Shown: positions 11,687 to 19,899 of the stretch, piece by piece | How the letters are laid out: the number at the start of each line of letters is the position of its first letter | How positions within the stretch are numbered: the first letter of the stretch is position 1 | From: Methylobacterium sp. WSM2598 | Lineage (GTDB): Bacteria > Pseudomonadota > Alphaproteobacteria > Rhizobiales > Beijerinckiaceae | Length of the DNA stretch: 64,000 nt | Reading direction: 5' to 3' | Assembly (NCBI RefSeq): GCF_000379105.1 | Contig: NZ_KB900609.1 | Coordinates: 1,176,347-1,240,346 of the forward strand | The notes under the pieces: generated by a model | The model's input: the letters and a program-made list of their open reading frames with translations, nothing else | Databases searched by the model: none | What the model was told of the DNA's origin: nothing | Made by a program: the position numbers and the translations under genes

Positions 11687-12652
11687 ATGACAACGTGTAC
11701 AGTAAGATGGCTTAGCAGATATGACGTTCTTGCGGCAGCGTTGCCGCTTGCCTCGGCGTTGAATGTTGTCGAAGCTACGCTGCGTGAGCATGGTAACGGC
11801 GCATTCGAAAACCCACCGAAAATCGGTGTTCACCCTCAAACTGATGCGTTCATCCACGCCATGGCGGGCTGGCTGCCGATGCAGAAGCGTGGGGGCGTTA
11901 AATGGGTCGCAGGCTATTCCAGAAACTTCAAGCGCGGCTTACCGAATATTACTGGCCTAATGATTCTAAATGACCCGGAAACTGGTCTACCCATCTGCGT
12001 CATGGATGCATCTTACATAACTGCTATACGCACGAGCGCCGCGTCGGCTATCACCAGCAAGTATCTCGCGCCTAACAACGTGGATAGGATTGCAGTCATT
12101 GGCGCTGGTCTGCAGGGGCTTTATCATGTGAAGCTGATGTCGCTGATCCACCCCTTGGCTGAGTTCCAGGTGGTAGATATCAATCCCGGTGCCGTGGACC
12201 ACCTGGCCAAACAAGTCTCGGCAGAGGCACGCGTCGTCCACGTTCGAGAGGCGGAGAGCGCGATACGCGCCGCCGATGTCGTCGTGACTGCGACGAGCAG
12301 ATTAGAGGAAGTCGTGTTCAAATTCGGCTGGACGAAGAAAGCTAGTCTGGTGCTCCCCATCCATTTTCGAGGATGGTCCCAAGATATCACGACGGCATCG
12401 GACGCTTTGTTCACGGATGATGTGGGGCAATTCACAAATTTCATGAGCGCGACAGGCTCGCCGTATAAGGATTTGTCGCGTTTGCGAGGCTCCGTGAGTA
12501 GTGTTGTCGTGGGAAATCTGACTGGCCGGTCAAGAAACTCCGAGCGCATAGCGGTATTCAATCTTGGCTTGGCGATTCATGATGTTGCTATCGCCGCCGA
12601 GATCCTATCGCTTGCGGAGCGGCAGAACATAGGAACAGTCGTAGACTACTAG
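11687..12652 (+). CDS. Ornithine cyclodeaminase / mu-crystallin family enzyme
   Basis: A 321-residue protein of the NAD(P)-dependent OCD/mu-crystallin family, which includes ornithine cyclodeaminase, ketimine reductases, alanine dehydrogenase and SbnB-type synthases. Visible motifs are GGVKWVAGYSRNFKRGLPNI (substrate Lys region), NDPETGLPICVMDASYITAI, then RTSAASAITSKYLAP, and the Rossmann stretch IAVIGAGLQGLYHVKLM. AGGTGA precedes the ATG. GC content is below that of the insertion sequences around it, like the GntR, LacI and GluTR-like genes. It follows the truncated GluTR-like gene across an IS5 insertion, so the two may once have been neighbours in one operon. Substrate cannot be assigned from sequence. 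Confidence 0.9.
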   Translation: MTTCTVRWLSRYDVLAAALPLASALNVVEATLREHGNGAFENPPKIGVHPQTDAFIHAMAGWLPMQKRGGVKWVAGYSRNFKRGLPNITGLMILNDPETGLPICVMDASYITAIRTSAASAITSKYLAPNNVDRIAVIGAGLQGLYHVKLMSLIHPLAEFQVVDINPGAVDHLAKQVSAEARVVHVREAESAIRAADVVVTATSRLEEVVFKFGWTKKASLVLPIHFRGWSQDITTASDALFTDDVGQFTNFMSATGSPYKDLSRLRGSVSSVVVGNLTGRSRNSERIAVFNLGLAIHDVAIAAEILSLAERQNIGTVVDY

Positions 12653-12685
12653 AACGTGCGATGACCTTAAAGCGAGCTGAGCGAT

Positions 12686-13130
12686 CTACCTCAACATGAG
12701 ACAGACGAAGGCGACCACGCGGGATCCTGCCAGAGTGGAGGCATATCTCTCATAATCCTTGACCAGACGGCGACAACGGGTGGCCCAGGCAAACGAGCGC
12801 TCGGCCACCCAGCGCCGCGGCGGCGGCACGAAGCCCCGCTTGGCCTCCGGCAGGCGCACCATCTCCGAGGCGCGCCCTGCGCCTTGGCCGCTGCGACCAG
12901 CTCGGGGCCGCTGTAGCCCTGGTCAACGAAGGCCACCTCGATGCTCCCGTCCGTCTGGCGGGACGCTGGCCGCAAAGTTGGACAGGAAGCGGTCGATGGC
13001 TTGCGTGCAAACGCGCGGCAGCACGAGGGCGAAGTCCTCGCCGGTCCATGGCGGCCTCCTGGTGCACAGGAAGCAGGCCAGCACAGACGTGCGTCACGAC
13101 CAACTCACGCTCGAGTCAACGCCAAAGCGC
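12686..13130 (-). pseudogene. IS5-family transposase, degenerate C-terminal half
   Basis: One frame gives GSIEVAFVDQGYSGPELVAA. After a shift near 12880, the next gives VRLPEAKRGFVPPPRRWVAE, then RSFAWATRCRRLVKDYERYA and a stop at 12686. These are IS5-type DDE motifs. Upstream codons to about 13130 are further degraded. The N-terminal part is absent. Confidence 0.75.
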
Positions 13131-13645
13131 GGCGGTATGACAGTAGCCCCGCACTAGGTCACCGAGCAGGCTTGCTGCCACTGTCGTTTTTGAGACTGTG
13201 AGCCCCGAGGCGGCGATGGCATCGACTGTGTCGCGGACCCGGGTGCGCGCGGAGCCGCGCGCCCGGATCCATGCCGCCACCGCTTCTGGGCCGGCGCCGA
13301 TGTCTGCAATCACCTCCGTCGTCAGCTTGCGGTGGGCGCTCGCGATCCCCGTCACCGCTCGCTCCAAAGCGACCCGGTCGAATGTGTCAGCGACAGCCAC
13401 TGTCCGCGCCGCGGCGGCAAGTTGGTCGAGGCGGAAGGCGTGCTCTAGAGCGAAGTGAGTCGCTGCCACCTCCTCAACCGGCCGGCCGCTAACCTCGGCG
13501 ACGCGCACAATGTCGGGAGCCGAGACCATCGCAGTGAGCGAGGCGAGCCGCCTGGCTTGCGCCGGCGCCATGCCCGCCCCGGTCAGCTCCGCCACCCTTG
13601 CCTCGATTGCTGCCCACGCCCCCTCGCCGAGCACCTTGGGCAAGG
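13116..13645 (-). pseudogene. C-terminal fragment of large NAD-specific glutamate dehydrogenase
   Basis: The frame encodes about 170 residues matching the extreme C-terminal helical region of the 180-kDa bacterial NAD-glutamate dehydrogenase family: APDIVRVAEVSGRPVEEVAA, then FRLDQLAAAARTVAVADTFD and SGLTVSKTTVAASLLGDLVR. The full enzyme has about 1600 residues. The upstream part is cut exactly at the left end of the IS3 element at 13647. The catalytic domain is absent, so it has no dehydrogenase activity. It is a captured piece of a housekeeping gene. Confidence 0.75.
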
Positions 13646-13709
13646 TGGTCAGCCCCCCTTGAAGTGGTCCGCCCTGAAGTATGGCTTGTGAGCCAGGAGG
13701 ACGGACGAG

Positions 13710-13985
13710 ATGGCGAAGCGACCCAAGCCCGAGGAGATTGTTGCCAAGCTGCGGCAGGTGGATGTGCTGGTCTCGCAGGGGCAGAGCGTGGCCGACGCGA
13801 TCCGCGCGATCGGCGTGACAGAGGTCACGTACTATCGCTGGCGGCGTGAGTTTGGCGGGCTGAAGTCCGACCAGGTGCGCCGGCTGAAGGAGCTGGAGAC
13901 CGAGAACCAGCGCCTGCGCAAGGCGATCGCCGACCTCACGCTCGACAAGCTGATCCTGCAGGAGGCGGCCCGGGGAAACTTCTGA
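13710..13985 (+). CDS. IS3-family transposase OrfA
   Basis: A 91-residue protein with an N-terminal helix-turn-helix (AKRPKPEEIVAKLRQVDVLV, then VTEVTYYRWRREFGG) and a leucine-zipper-like coil (LKELETENQRLRKAIADLTL, then DKLILQEAARGNF). Length and motifs match IS407-group OrfA. orfB lies in the -1 frame, so a programmed -1 shift would make the OrfAB transposase. Confidence 0.93.
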   Translation: MAKRPKPEEIVAKLRQVDVLVSQGQSVADAIRAIGVTEVTYYRWRREFGGLKSDQVRRLKELETENQRLRKAIADLTLDKLILQEAARGNF

Positions 13986-14017
13986 GCCCCGCGCGCCGAC
14001 GCGTCTGCATCGAGCAT

Positions 14018-14890
14018 GTGATGGACGTCCTACACGTCTCCGAGCGCCGAGCTTGCCGCGCGCTCGGCCAGCACCGCTCGACGCAGCGCAAGGTGCCGCG
14101 GGGGAGAGACGACGAGGCGGCGCTCCTGGCTGACTTGATCGCGTTGGCGCGCCGGTATGGCCGCTACGGCTACCGCAAGATCGCGGCCCTGCTGCGGGCA
14201 GCCGGCTGGCTGGTCAACGACAAGCGGGTGGAACGGCTGTGGCGGCAGGAGGGGCTGAAGGTGCCGGCCCGCCAGCCCAAGAAGGGCCGGCTATGGGACG
14301 GGGATGGCTCCTGTGTCCGGCTGCGGCCCGAGCACCGCGATCACGTCTGGTCCTACGACTTCGTCGAGGCGCGCACGCATGACGGGCGCAAGTTCCGCAT
14401 GCTGAACGTCATCGACGAGTTCACCCGCGAGTGCCTGGCGATCCAGGTGGCGCGCAAGCTCAAGGCGGCGGACGTGATTGATGTGCTCTCCGACCTGTTC
14501 ATCCTGCGGGGCGTTCCCGCGCACGTTCGTTCTGACAATGGGCCTGAGTTCATCGCCAAATCTGTACAGAAGTGGATCACTGCCGTGGGTGCGAAGACCG
14601 CCTACATCACCCCAGGCTCGCCGTGGGAGAACGGCTACATCGAGAGCTTCAACGCGAGACTGCGGGACGAGTTGCTGAACGGGGAGGTCTTCTACTCGCT
14701 GCGGGAGGCGCAGACCCTGATCGAGAGCTGGAGGAGACACTACAATGGCGTACGGCCGCACGCCTCCCTGGGCTACCGCCCACCGGCCCCGGAGGTGTTC
14801 GTGCCCGCCCTGACCGATTGGCCGGCTGCGCTCGCCCGACCGGCTCCGCCGGCCAAGCTACCCGTGGTGGATAGGCCGACGGTCCACTAA
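14018..14890 (+). CDS. IS3-family transposase OrfB (integrase core)
   Basis: A 290-residue protein. An HTH_21 region (YGRYGYRKIAALLRAAGW) is followed by the rve DDE core: catalytic Asp in HVWSYDFVEARTHDGRKFRM, second Asp in VPAHVRSDNGPEFIAKSV and Glu in PGSPWENGYIESFNARLRDE. The coding frame is open upstream of the ATG to the end of orfA, consistent with expression as a -1 frameshift fusion. No interruptions are seen, so this copy is probably active. Confidence 0.95.
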   Translation: MMDVLHVSERRACRALGQHRSTQRKVPRGRDDEAALLADLIALARRYGRYGYRKIAALLRAAGWLVNDKRVERLWRQEGLKVPARQPKKGRLWDGDGSCVRLRPEHRDHVWSYDFVEARTHDGRKFRMLNVIDEFTRECLAIQVARKLKAADVIDVLSDLFILRGVPAHVRSDNGPEFIAKSVQKWITAVGAKTAYITPGSPWENGYIESFNARLRDELLNGEVFYSLREAQTLIESWRRHYNGVRPHASLGYRPPAPEVFVPALTDWPAALARPAPPAKLPVVDRPTVH

Positions 14891-14924
14891 CATTCCAACC
14901 GGACCACCCCGTGGGGGCTGATCA

Positions 14925-15293
14925 ATCGAGCCTCGAGATGGTTGGCTGCGAGCAGAGCGCCGCCGCATCGGGCAGGCGGTCGAGGGCGAGCTTGAAGGCG
15001 GGATCGTGCCGCAGGGCGGTGGCATCGTTGCCGTCCTCGTAGCCGGCCGCGATCATCAGCAGGCGGAAGCGGATGATGTCGGCGCGGCTGTGCCGGACCT
15101 GCTCTGGCGCTCGCGGGTCATCGAGGCAGGCGGCCAAGCGATCGGCGACGCCGAGGCGGCGCTCGATCTCTTTCAGCGCCAGCACGCCGCCATCGGAGGA
15201 GAGCCGCCCGCCATCGAAGCGGGCGACCAGGGGTTTGCCGCAGACCGCTGACAGGCGGGGCAGCGGCGGGGTATGGTCAACCTTGGCGGGCAT
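14925..15293 (-). pseudogene. IS1380-family transposase, N-terminal fragment
   Basis: From ATG 15293 the frame gives 123 residues including VARFDGGRLSSDGGVLALKE, then RFRLLMIAAGYEDGNDATAL and ALCSQPTISRLD, which is the conserved start of IS1380 transposases (DDE_Tnp_1 type). It ends where the IS3 element begins, losing about three quarters of the protein. Confidence 0.82.
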
Positions 15294-15819
15294 GGTCTCC
15301 GCGAGCGGCTGGTTTTGCGTGTCGCAGCCGAAATCTATGGCCGATCAGCGGCTTGCGCCATGCCCGTCACCCCGCGTGAATAATCCGGGCTAGGACCCGC
15401 TGATTAAGAGTCAGCCGCTCTGGAACGTTGGACGGCCAAGCTGCCTCGCGGTGATACGGCGAGGCCGAACAGCGGTATCGGAACATCAGGTGAGGAGGGC
15501 GCGCAGTTAGCCCCTATCCTGCCGCCCCCCAGCGCTGACCAAAGCGGTCCAGGTCTGGCGCCCAGAGCTGCGGCTGTGAGCAAACCTGTCATGGCTGCCA
15601 CGCCTCCAGGCCGGTATCGAGCTGCGCTCGTCCTTGCTGCTGGGCGAGTCCCCCCCGCGGCTACGAAGCTGCGGCGGTTTATCCGAGGACGTCCAGTGCG
15701 AGCCAGTGCAATCCGCTTGAGAATGTGGGGCACTTTGAGGGCTGCTGAATCCAGCTGAGCCAAAAACATCTTAATTTACATGTCATTAGCAAGCATTCTT
15801 GGCGGAGAGGGAGGAAGCG
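15294..15819. other. Non-coding junction between the insertion-sequence region and CBS gene
   Basis: The first 100 bp are probably the outer end of the IS1380 element (AATAATCCGGGCTAGG). The rest contains only frames without recognisable motifs, and no clear inverted repeat. A TAATTTACATGTCATTAG stretch at about 15773-15790 may belong to the promoter of the next gene. No gene is supported. Confidence 0.4.
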
Positions 15820-16560
15820 ATGCGCGCGCGCGAGATCATGACCACGCAGGTGACGTGCGGGCGGGCCGACCTCTCGCTCGAACTGGCGGCCGCCCTGATG
15901 CTGGAGAAGCGGATCAGCGGCCTGCCGATCCTCGACGCGGCGGGCCGCCTCGTCGGCATCGTGACCGAGGGCGACCTGGTGGCGCGCCGGGAGATCGGCA
16001 CCGCGCGCCCGCATCCCGCCTGGATCCGCTACCTGCTCAGCCCGGGCCGGCTGGCCGCCGCCTATGCCCGGGAATGCGGGCACCGGGTGGGCGACGCGAT
16101 GACCCGCGAGGTCGTCACCGCCTCGCCCGAGACACCCCTCGACGACATCGTCGGGCTGATGGCGCGCCGGCGCATCCGGCGCGTGCCGATCGTCGAGGAC
16201 GGGCGGCTCGTCGGGATCGTGACCCGGGCGGATCTCCTGCGCGCCCTGCACGACGCCCTGCGGGCCGCCCGCGAGGCGCCGCCCCGGGAGGACGCGGCGA
16301 TCCGCACCGACGTGGAGGCGGCCTGCCTGGATGCGGGCGTGATCCCGCTGGAGTTGATCGACGTCGCGGTGGAGGACGGCGCCGTCACCCTGCGCGGGGC
16401 GCTGACCGACGAGCGCCAGCGGCCGGCGATCCGCGCCGCCGCCGAGGGCGTGCCCGGGGTGCGCGTCGTCCACGACCACCTCACCCTCGTCGACCCGCTC
16501 TCGGGCCTCGCGCGGATCGCCCTGGGGGACGAGCCGGAGGGCGAGGCGCGGACCCGCTGA
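15820..16560 (+). CDS. Tandem CBS-domain and BON-domain protein
   Basis: A 246-residue cytoplasmic protein. CBS 1 lies at about residues 1-60 (MRAREIMTTQVTCGRADLSL, then KRISGLPILDAAGRLVGIVT) and CBS 2 at about 90-145 (GDAMTREVVTASPETPLDDI, then RIRRVPIVEDGRLVGIVTRA). A C-terminal BON fold at about 165-228 ends in VPGVRVVHDHLTLVDPLSGL. CBS pairs usually bind adenosine nucleotides, and BON domains contact membranes or proteins. The ATG at 15820 is chosen because GGGAGGAAG precedes it; an in-frame TTG at 15799 is less likely. It stands alone, so its role is probably a sensor of energy state. Confidence 0.9.
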   Translation: MRAREIMTTQVTCGRADLSLELAAALMLEKRISGLPILDAAGRLVGIVTEGDLVARREIGTARPHPAWIRYLLSPGRLAAAYARECGHRVGDAMTREVVTASPETPLDDIVGLMARRRIRRVPIVEDGRLVGIVTRADLLRALHDALRAAREAPPREDAAIRTDVEAACLDAGVIPLELIDVAVEDGAVTLRGALTDERQRPAIRAAAEGVPGVRVVHDHLTLVDPLSGLARIALGDEPEGEARTR

Positions 16561-16725
16561 GCGGCGCGCCCGCGCCGTCCACAGCGCGTGCGGGGCGCTT
16601 GCGAAGGCGTTGCCGCGCCCGGCCCGATACCGCGGGTTTCGGTAAGACTCCGTTAGGCGGACGGCGCGGATGCCGGGCGGTGCCGGGCCTGTCCCGGCCC
16701 GTGATGCCGTTGCGCGGAGGTCGCG

Positions 16726-16950
16726 ATGCCCGATCCCACCCTGGTGCTCCTGGAACTCGTCGCCGACCTGGCCGACCTGCGCCGGCAACTCGCCGAGGCG
16801 CAGGACCACTGCGTCGAGATGGCGGTCGATGCCGGCTACCTGCACGAGGAGATCCGCCACCTGCGGCGCGCCCTCGCGGCCGCGCGGCGCGAGAAGGAGG
16901 CGCTCCAGGCGCGGCTCGCCCCGCTCGGGCGCGGGCGGGCGGCCGCGTAG
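16726..16950 (+). CDS. Small coiled-coil protein of unknown function
   Basis: A 74-residue acidic and basic heptad-rich protein. LLELVADLADLRRQLAEAQD, then HCVEMAVDAGYLHEEIRHLR, then RREKEALQARL predicts a continuous helix or coiled coil with no membrane segment. GCGGAGGTCGCG precedes the ATG. It follows the CBS gene by 165 bp on the same strand. A palindromic repeat begins 7 bp after the stop codon. No family was recognised. Confidence 0.65.
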   Translation: MPDPTLVLLELVADLADLRRQLAEAQDHCVEMAVDAGYLHEEIRHLRRALAAARREKEALQARLAPLGRGRAAA

Positions 16951-16957
16951 GAGTAAT

Positions 16958-17060
16958 CCGGGATCCGGTCGATCACGGCGGATCCCGGATCACGCGCCCG
17001 CGCGGCGCCTGAGCGAAGCCCGAAGCCGCCGTCCCGAAGGGATCAAGCGGATGGGGGATG
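16958..17060. repeat. Dispersed palindromic repeat, family A
   Basis: A palindrome (GATCCGGTCGATCACGGCGG followed by ATCCCGGATCA) is followed by a GCGCGGCGCCTGAGCGAAGC module and a small CCGTCCCGAAGGGATCAAGC hairpin. The same modules recur at 22757, 33096, 41746, 44197, 52259 and 60497. This copy lies between convergent genes, 7 bp after the stop of one and 5 bp from the stop of the other, a good place for a bidirectional terminator. Confidence 0.75.
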
Positions 17061-17065
17061 AGGCG

Positions 17066-17730
17066 TCAGGCCGCGAGGCAGGCCCGAGCCACCCGCCAAT
17101 AATTCCCACCCAGGATGCCGACGGTCTCGTCGGGCGTGAAGCGCCGCAGGAGGTGGGCGGCGAGATCCGGGAGTCGCGCGCCGCAGTCCGGCAGGGCGCT
17201 CGGCCCCACCAGTCCCATCATGTCCGAGCCGAGCCCGACATGGGCGGGACCGACCACCTCCGCCACGCGGGCGATGCCCTCCGCCAGCGCCGCCAGGTCC
17301 TGAAACACGCGCGCCGGCGGCCAGATGCCGACGACCCCGCCCGTCCCGGCCACGATCCGGGCATGCTCCGGCGTGATGCGGCGCGTCGGATCCATCGCCA
17401 GCGAGGCGTGCGACGGAACGAGGGGCTTGCGGGCGACCTCGGCCGCCCGGCGCACGAGGCTCCCGGTCCCATGCGCCACATCGACGATCACGCCGAGCGC
17501 CTCGCAATGGCGGATCACTTCCGCGCCGAAGGCGGTCAGGCCGCCGTGGACGGGCGGCTCGGTCTGGATGTCCCCGAGGGCATCGACCCGGTCATGCGTG
17601 AGCTGCAGGTGGCGCAGGGCCGCACGGCGATAGGCCTCCTCCAGGCGGCCGAGTTCGCCTTCCAGGAAATCCGCCCCTCCGGCCGCCACCAGAATCGCGG
17701 AGCGCGGGCGCGCGCGGCGGCGAGATCGGG
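17066..17730 (-). pseudogene. Membrane dipeptidase (peptidase M19), N-terminally truncated
   Basis: The frame encodes about 215 residues of an M19 (renal dipeptidase-like) zinc peptidase: AILVAAGGADFLEGELGRLE, then LRHLQLTHDRVDALGDIQTE, then CEALGVIVDVAHGTGSLVRR, then KPLVPSHASLA and HVGLGSDMMGL, ending at a TGA at 17066. These are the central and C-terminal parts of the amidohydrolase barrel. The N-terminal third with the HxD metal ligands is missing upstream of about 17730, so it is probably inactive. The 17731-18001 interval shows no recognised gene. Confidence 0.75.
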
Positions 17731-18001
17731 GCCATCGCGGAGCCGAGGGACGTGCCGCCTCTTCTGGAGGACCTTATGAATTGAGGACAGGTGTTGTGCG
17801 GGCCATAACAGCCTCTCGGCGCCGCCGCATCCGAGTGCAAGACGATTCTCGTCTGCGCAGCGGCGAAATATTCGGACATCCTCGCTAGGCATTGGGGAAG
17901 CCGGCCCGACATGCGACTGCGGGTTTCCGGCAGGACGCAGCCGATTCCTCGCACGGGCGATGGCCCCCTTCCCTGGCCGGCCCCGCGCGGGCGCCCTCCC
18001 C

Positions 18002-18937
18002 TCACGCCGCCGCGCGGGCGACGCGGCGCAGGGCCTGGGGCGGCTGGCCGAAGGCGCGCAGGAAGGCTCGGCGCATCCGCTCGGGATCGGAGAAGCCCGC
18101 CTCGCGGGCGACCGTCTCGACCGGGTGGCGCGTCTGCTCCAGCATCAGCCGCGCCGCCTCGACGCGCAGCTGCTCCACGGCCTTGGCGGGCGACTGGCCG
18201 GTCTCGGCCCGGAAGGCGCGGCTGAACTGGCGGGGGCTCAGCGCCGCCGCCTCGGCGAGCTGCTCGACGGTGAGGTCGCGCCGAAGGTTGCGGCGCGCGA
18301 AGGTCAGGGCGGCCTGGATCCGGTCGGATTTCGGCGCGAGGTCGAGCAGCTCCGAATGCTGCGTCTGGCCGCCGGCCCGGCGGTGATACATCACCAGCTT
18401 GCGCGCCACCGAGCGGGCGATCTCGGCGCCGAGATCCTTCTCCACCATCGCCAGGGCGAGGTCGACGCCCGCCGTCATGCCGGCGGAGGTCCAGACCGGC
18501 CCGTCGACGATGAAGATGCGGTCCTCCTCCACCCGCACGGCGGGGAACCGGGCCTGGAGCGTGCGGGCGAAGAGCCAGTGCGTCGTCGCGCGCCGCCCGT
18601 CGAGGAGACCCGCCTGCGCGAGCACGAAGGCGCCGGTGCAGATCGCGCCGAGGCGGCGCACCTCCGGCAGGCGGGTCGCGACCCAGGCCAGCAGGCCCGT
18701 GCTCGGCCGCGGCAGGTCGACGCCGCCGCCGACCAGCAGCGTGTCGAAGGCCTCGTCCCGCATCGGGCGGCTGCTCACCTCCAGGCCGGTCGAGCTCGGC
18801 ACCGGGCCGCCCGCCTCGGAGACGGTCGCGAGGTCGTAGACCCGCTCCCCGGCGCAGAGATTGGCGAACTCGAACACCGAGCCCGCCGCCAGGCTCATCA
18901 TCTGGAAGCCCGGGAAAATCACGAAGCCGACCCGCAC
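18002..18937 (-). CDS. AraC-family regulator with DJ-1/PfpI-like domain (GlxA/FtrA type)
   Basis: A 311-residue protein. Residues 1-180 form a class I glutamine amidotransferase-like fold (VRVGFVIFPGFQMMSLAAGS, then the nucleophile-elbow motif GAICTGAFVLAQAG with its Cys). Residues about 215-305 are an AraC double helix-turn-helix (LTVEQLAEAAALSPRQFSRA, then FRAETGQSPAKAVEQL and ARLMLEQTRHPVETVAREAG, then FSDPERMRRAFLRAFGQPP). The GTG at 18937 is chosen because the DJ-1 fold begins there. It is divergent from the SDR gene with 119 bp between, so it probably regulates that gene, an arrangement common for this family. Confidence 0.93.
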   Translation of the reverse strand: MRVGFVIFPGFQMMSLAAGSVFEFANLCAGERVYDLATVSEAGGPVPSSTGLEVSSRPMRDEAFDTLLVGGGVDLPRPSTGLLAWVATRLPEVRRLGAICTGAFVLAQAGLLDGRRATTHWLFARTLQARFPAVRVEEDRIFIVDGPVWTSAGMTAGVDLALAMVEKDLGAEIARSVARKLVMYHRRAGGQTQHSELLDLAPKSDRIQAALTFARRNLRRDLTVEQLAEAAALSPRQFSRAFRAETGQSPAKAVEQLRVEAARLMLEQTRHPVETVAREAGFSDPERMRRAFLRAFGQPPQALRRVARAAA

Positions 18938-19056
18938 GACGCTGCCTCCGCCCCGTCCCGAAACGAGGGATATACGACATATGAGACGCGCGCCAGGGGG
19001 CGTATTCCTCGGCTCACCGGAACGCGGCCCCGCGCCGCCCGCCACGGAGCAGATCC

Positions 19057-19866
19057 ATGACCCTCTCGTCCCTCGGCACCGCCCTCGTCACCGGCGCCTC
19101 CTCGGGGATCGGCGCGATCTACGCCGACCGCCTCGCCGCCCGCGGCCACGACCTCGTCCTGGTGGCGCGCAACCGGGCCAAGCTCGCCGACCTCGCCGCC
19201 GGACTCGCCGACCGCACCGGCCGCTCGGTGGAGGTGGTGGCGGCCGATCTCGGCGACCGGACCGACCTGCGCGCGGTGGAGCGGCTCGCCGCCAGCGACG
19301 CGAGCCTGACGATGCTCGTCAACAATGCGGGCATCGGCGCCACCGCGCCGCTCCTCGCCTCGGACGTCGACGCGATGGAGAGGCTGATCGACCTCGACGT
19401 GACCGCGCTGATGCGCCTGACCTACGCGGCGGCGCCGGCCTTCGCGGCGCGCGGCCGCGGCACGATCGTGAACATCGCCTCGAGCGTCGCGATCGGGCCG
19501 GAGGTGCTGAACGGCGTCTACGGCGGCGCCAAGGCCTTCGTCCTCGCCTTCAGCCAGTCCCTGCACCACGAACTCGCCGGCAAGGGCCTGCGCGTCCAGG
19601 CCGTGCTGCCCGGCGCCACCGCGACCGCGTTCTGGGGCCTCGCGGGCGTGCCGGTCGAGCACCTGCCGGGCGAGATCGTGATGCGCGCCGCCGACTTGGT
19701 CGATGCCGCCCTGGCCGGCCTCGACGCGGGCGAAGTGGTCACCATCCCGTCCCTGCCCGACGCCGCCCAGTGGCAGGCCTACGAGGCGGCCCGGCAGGCC
19801 CTGCTGCCGAACCTGTCCCGCGCGGAGCCGGCGGCGCGCTACCGGGTCGGCGCGGCCCGGGCCTGA
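19057..19866 (+). CDS. Short-chain dehydrogenase/reductase (classical SDR)
   Basis: A 269-residue NAD(P)-dependent oxidoreductase. Visible are the cofactor motif TGASSGIG, the NNAG motif in LVNNAGIGATAPL, the catalytic Ser in VNIASSVAIGPE and the Tyr-Lys pair in GVYGGAKAFVLAFSQSL. Length is standard for classical SDRs. It lies head to head with the AraC/DJ-1 regulator, which probably controls it. Substrate cannot be deduced. Confidence 0.93.
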   Translation: MTLSSLGTALVTGASSGIGAIYADRLAARGHDLVLVARNRAKLADLAAGLADRTGRSVEVVAADLGDRTDLRAVERLAASDASLTMLVNNAGIGATAPLLASDVDAMERLIDLDVTALMRLTYAAAPAFAARGRGTIVNIASSVAIGPEVLNGVYGGAKAFVLAFSQSLHHELAGKGLRVQAVLPGATATAFWGLAGVPVEHLPGEIVMRAADLVDAALAGLDAGEVVTIPSLPDAAQWQAYEAARQALLPNLSRAEPAARYRVGAARA

Positions 19867-19899
19867 CCCCCCTCCCCGCCCGGCCCGCCCGAGCCGGCC

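Larger units (their letters stand above)
13647..14924 (+). mobile_element. Complete IS3-family insertion sequence (IS407-like)
   Basis: Ends carry matching terminal repeats: TGGTCAGCCCCCC at 13647 and, on the other strand from 14924, TGATCAGCCCCCAC, each with GTGGTCCG or GGTGGTCCG slightly further in. It contains intact orfA and orfB in the overlapping-frame arrangement of IS3. The 4-bp flanks (AAGG and ATCG) do not match. It separates a glutamate dehydrogenase fragment from an IS1380 fragment, so the locus recombined after insertion. Confidence 0.88.

Noticed and set aside
15404..15769. 121-codon minus-strand frame before the CBS gene
   Set aside because: I could not match it to any transposase or other family; left as unannotated sequence.
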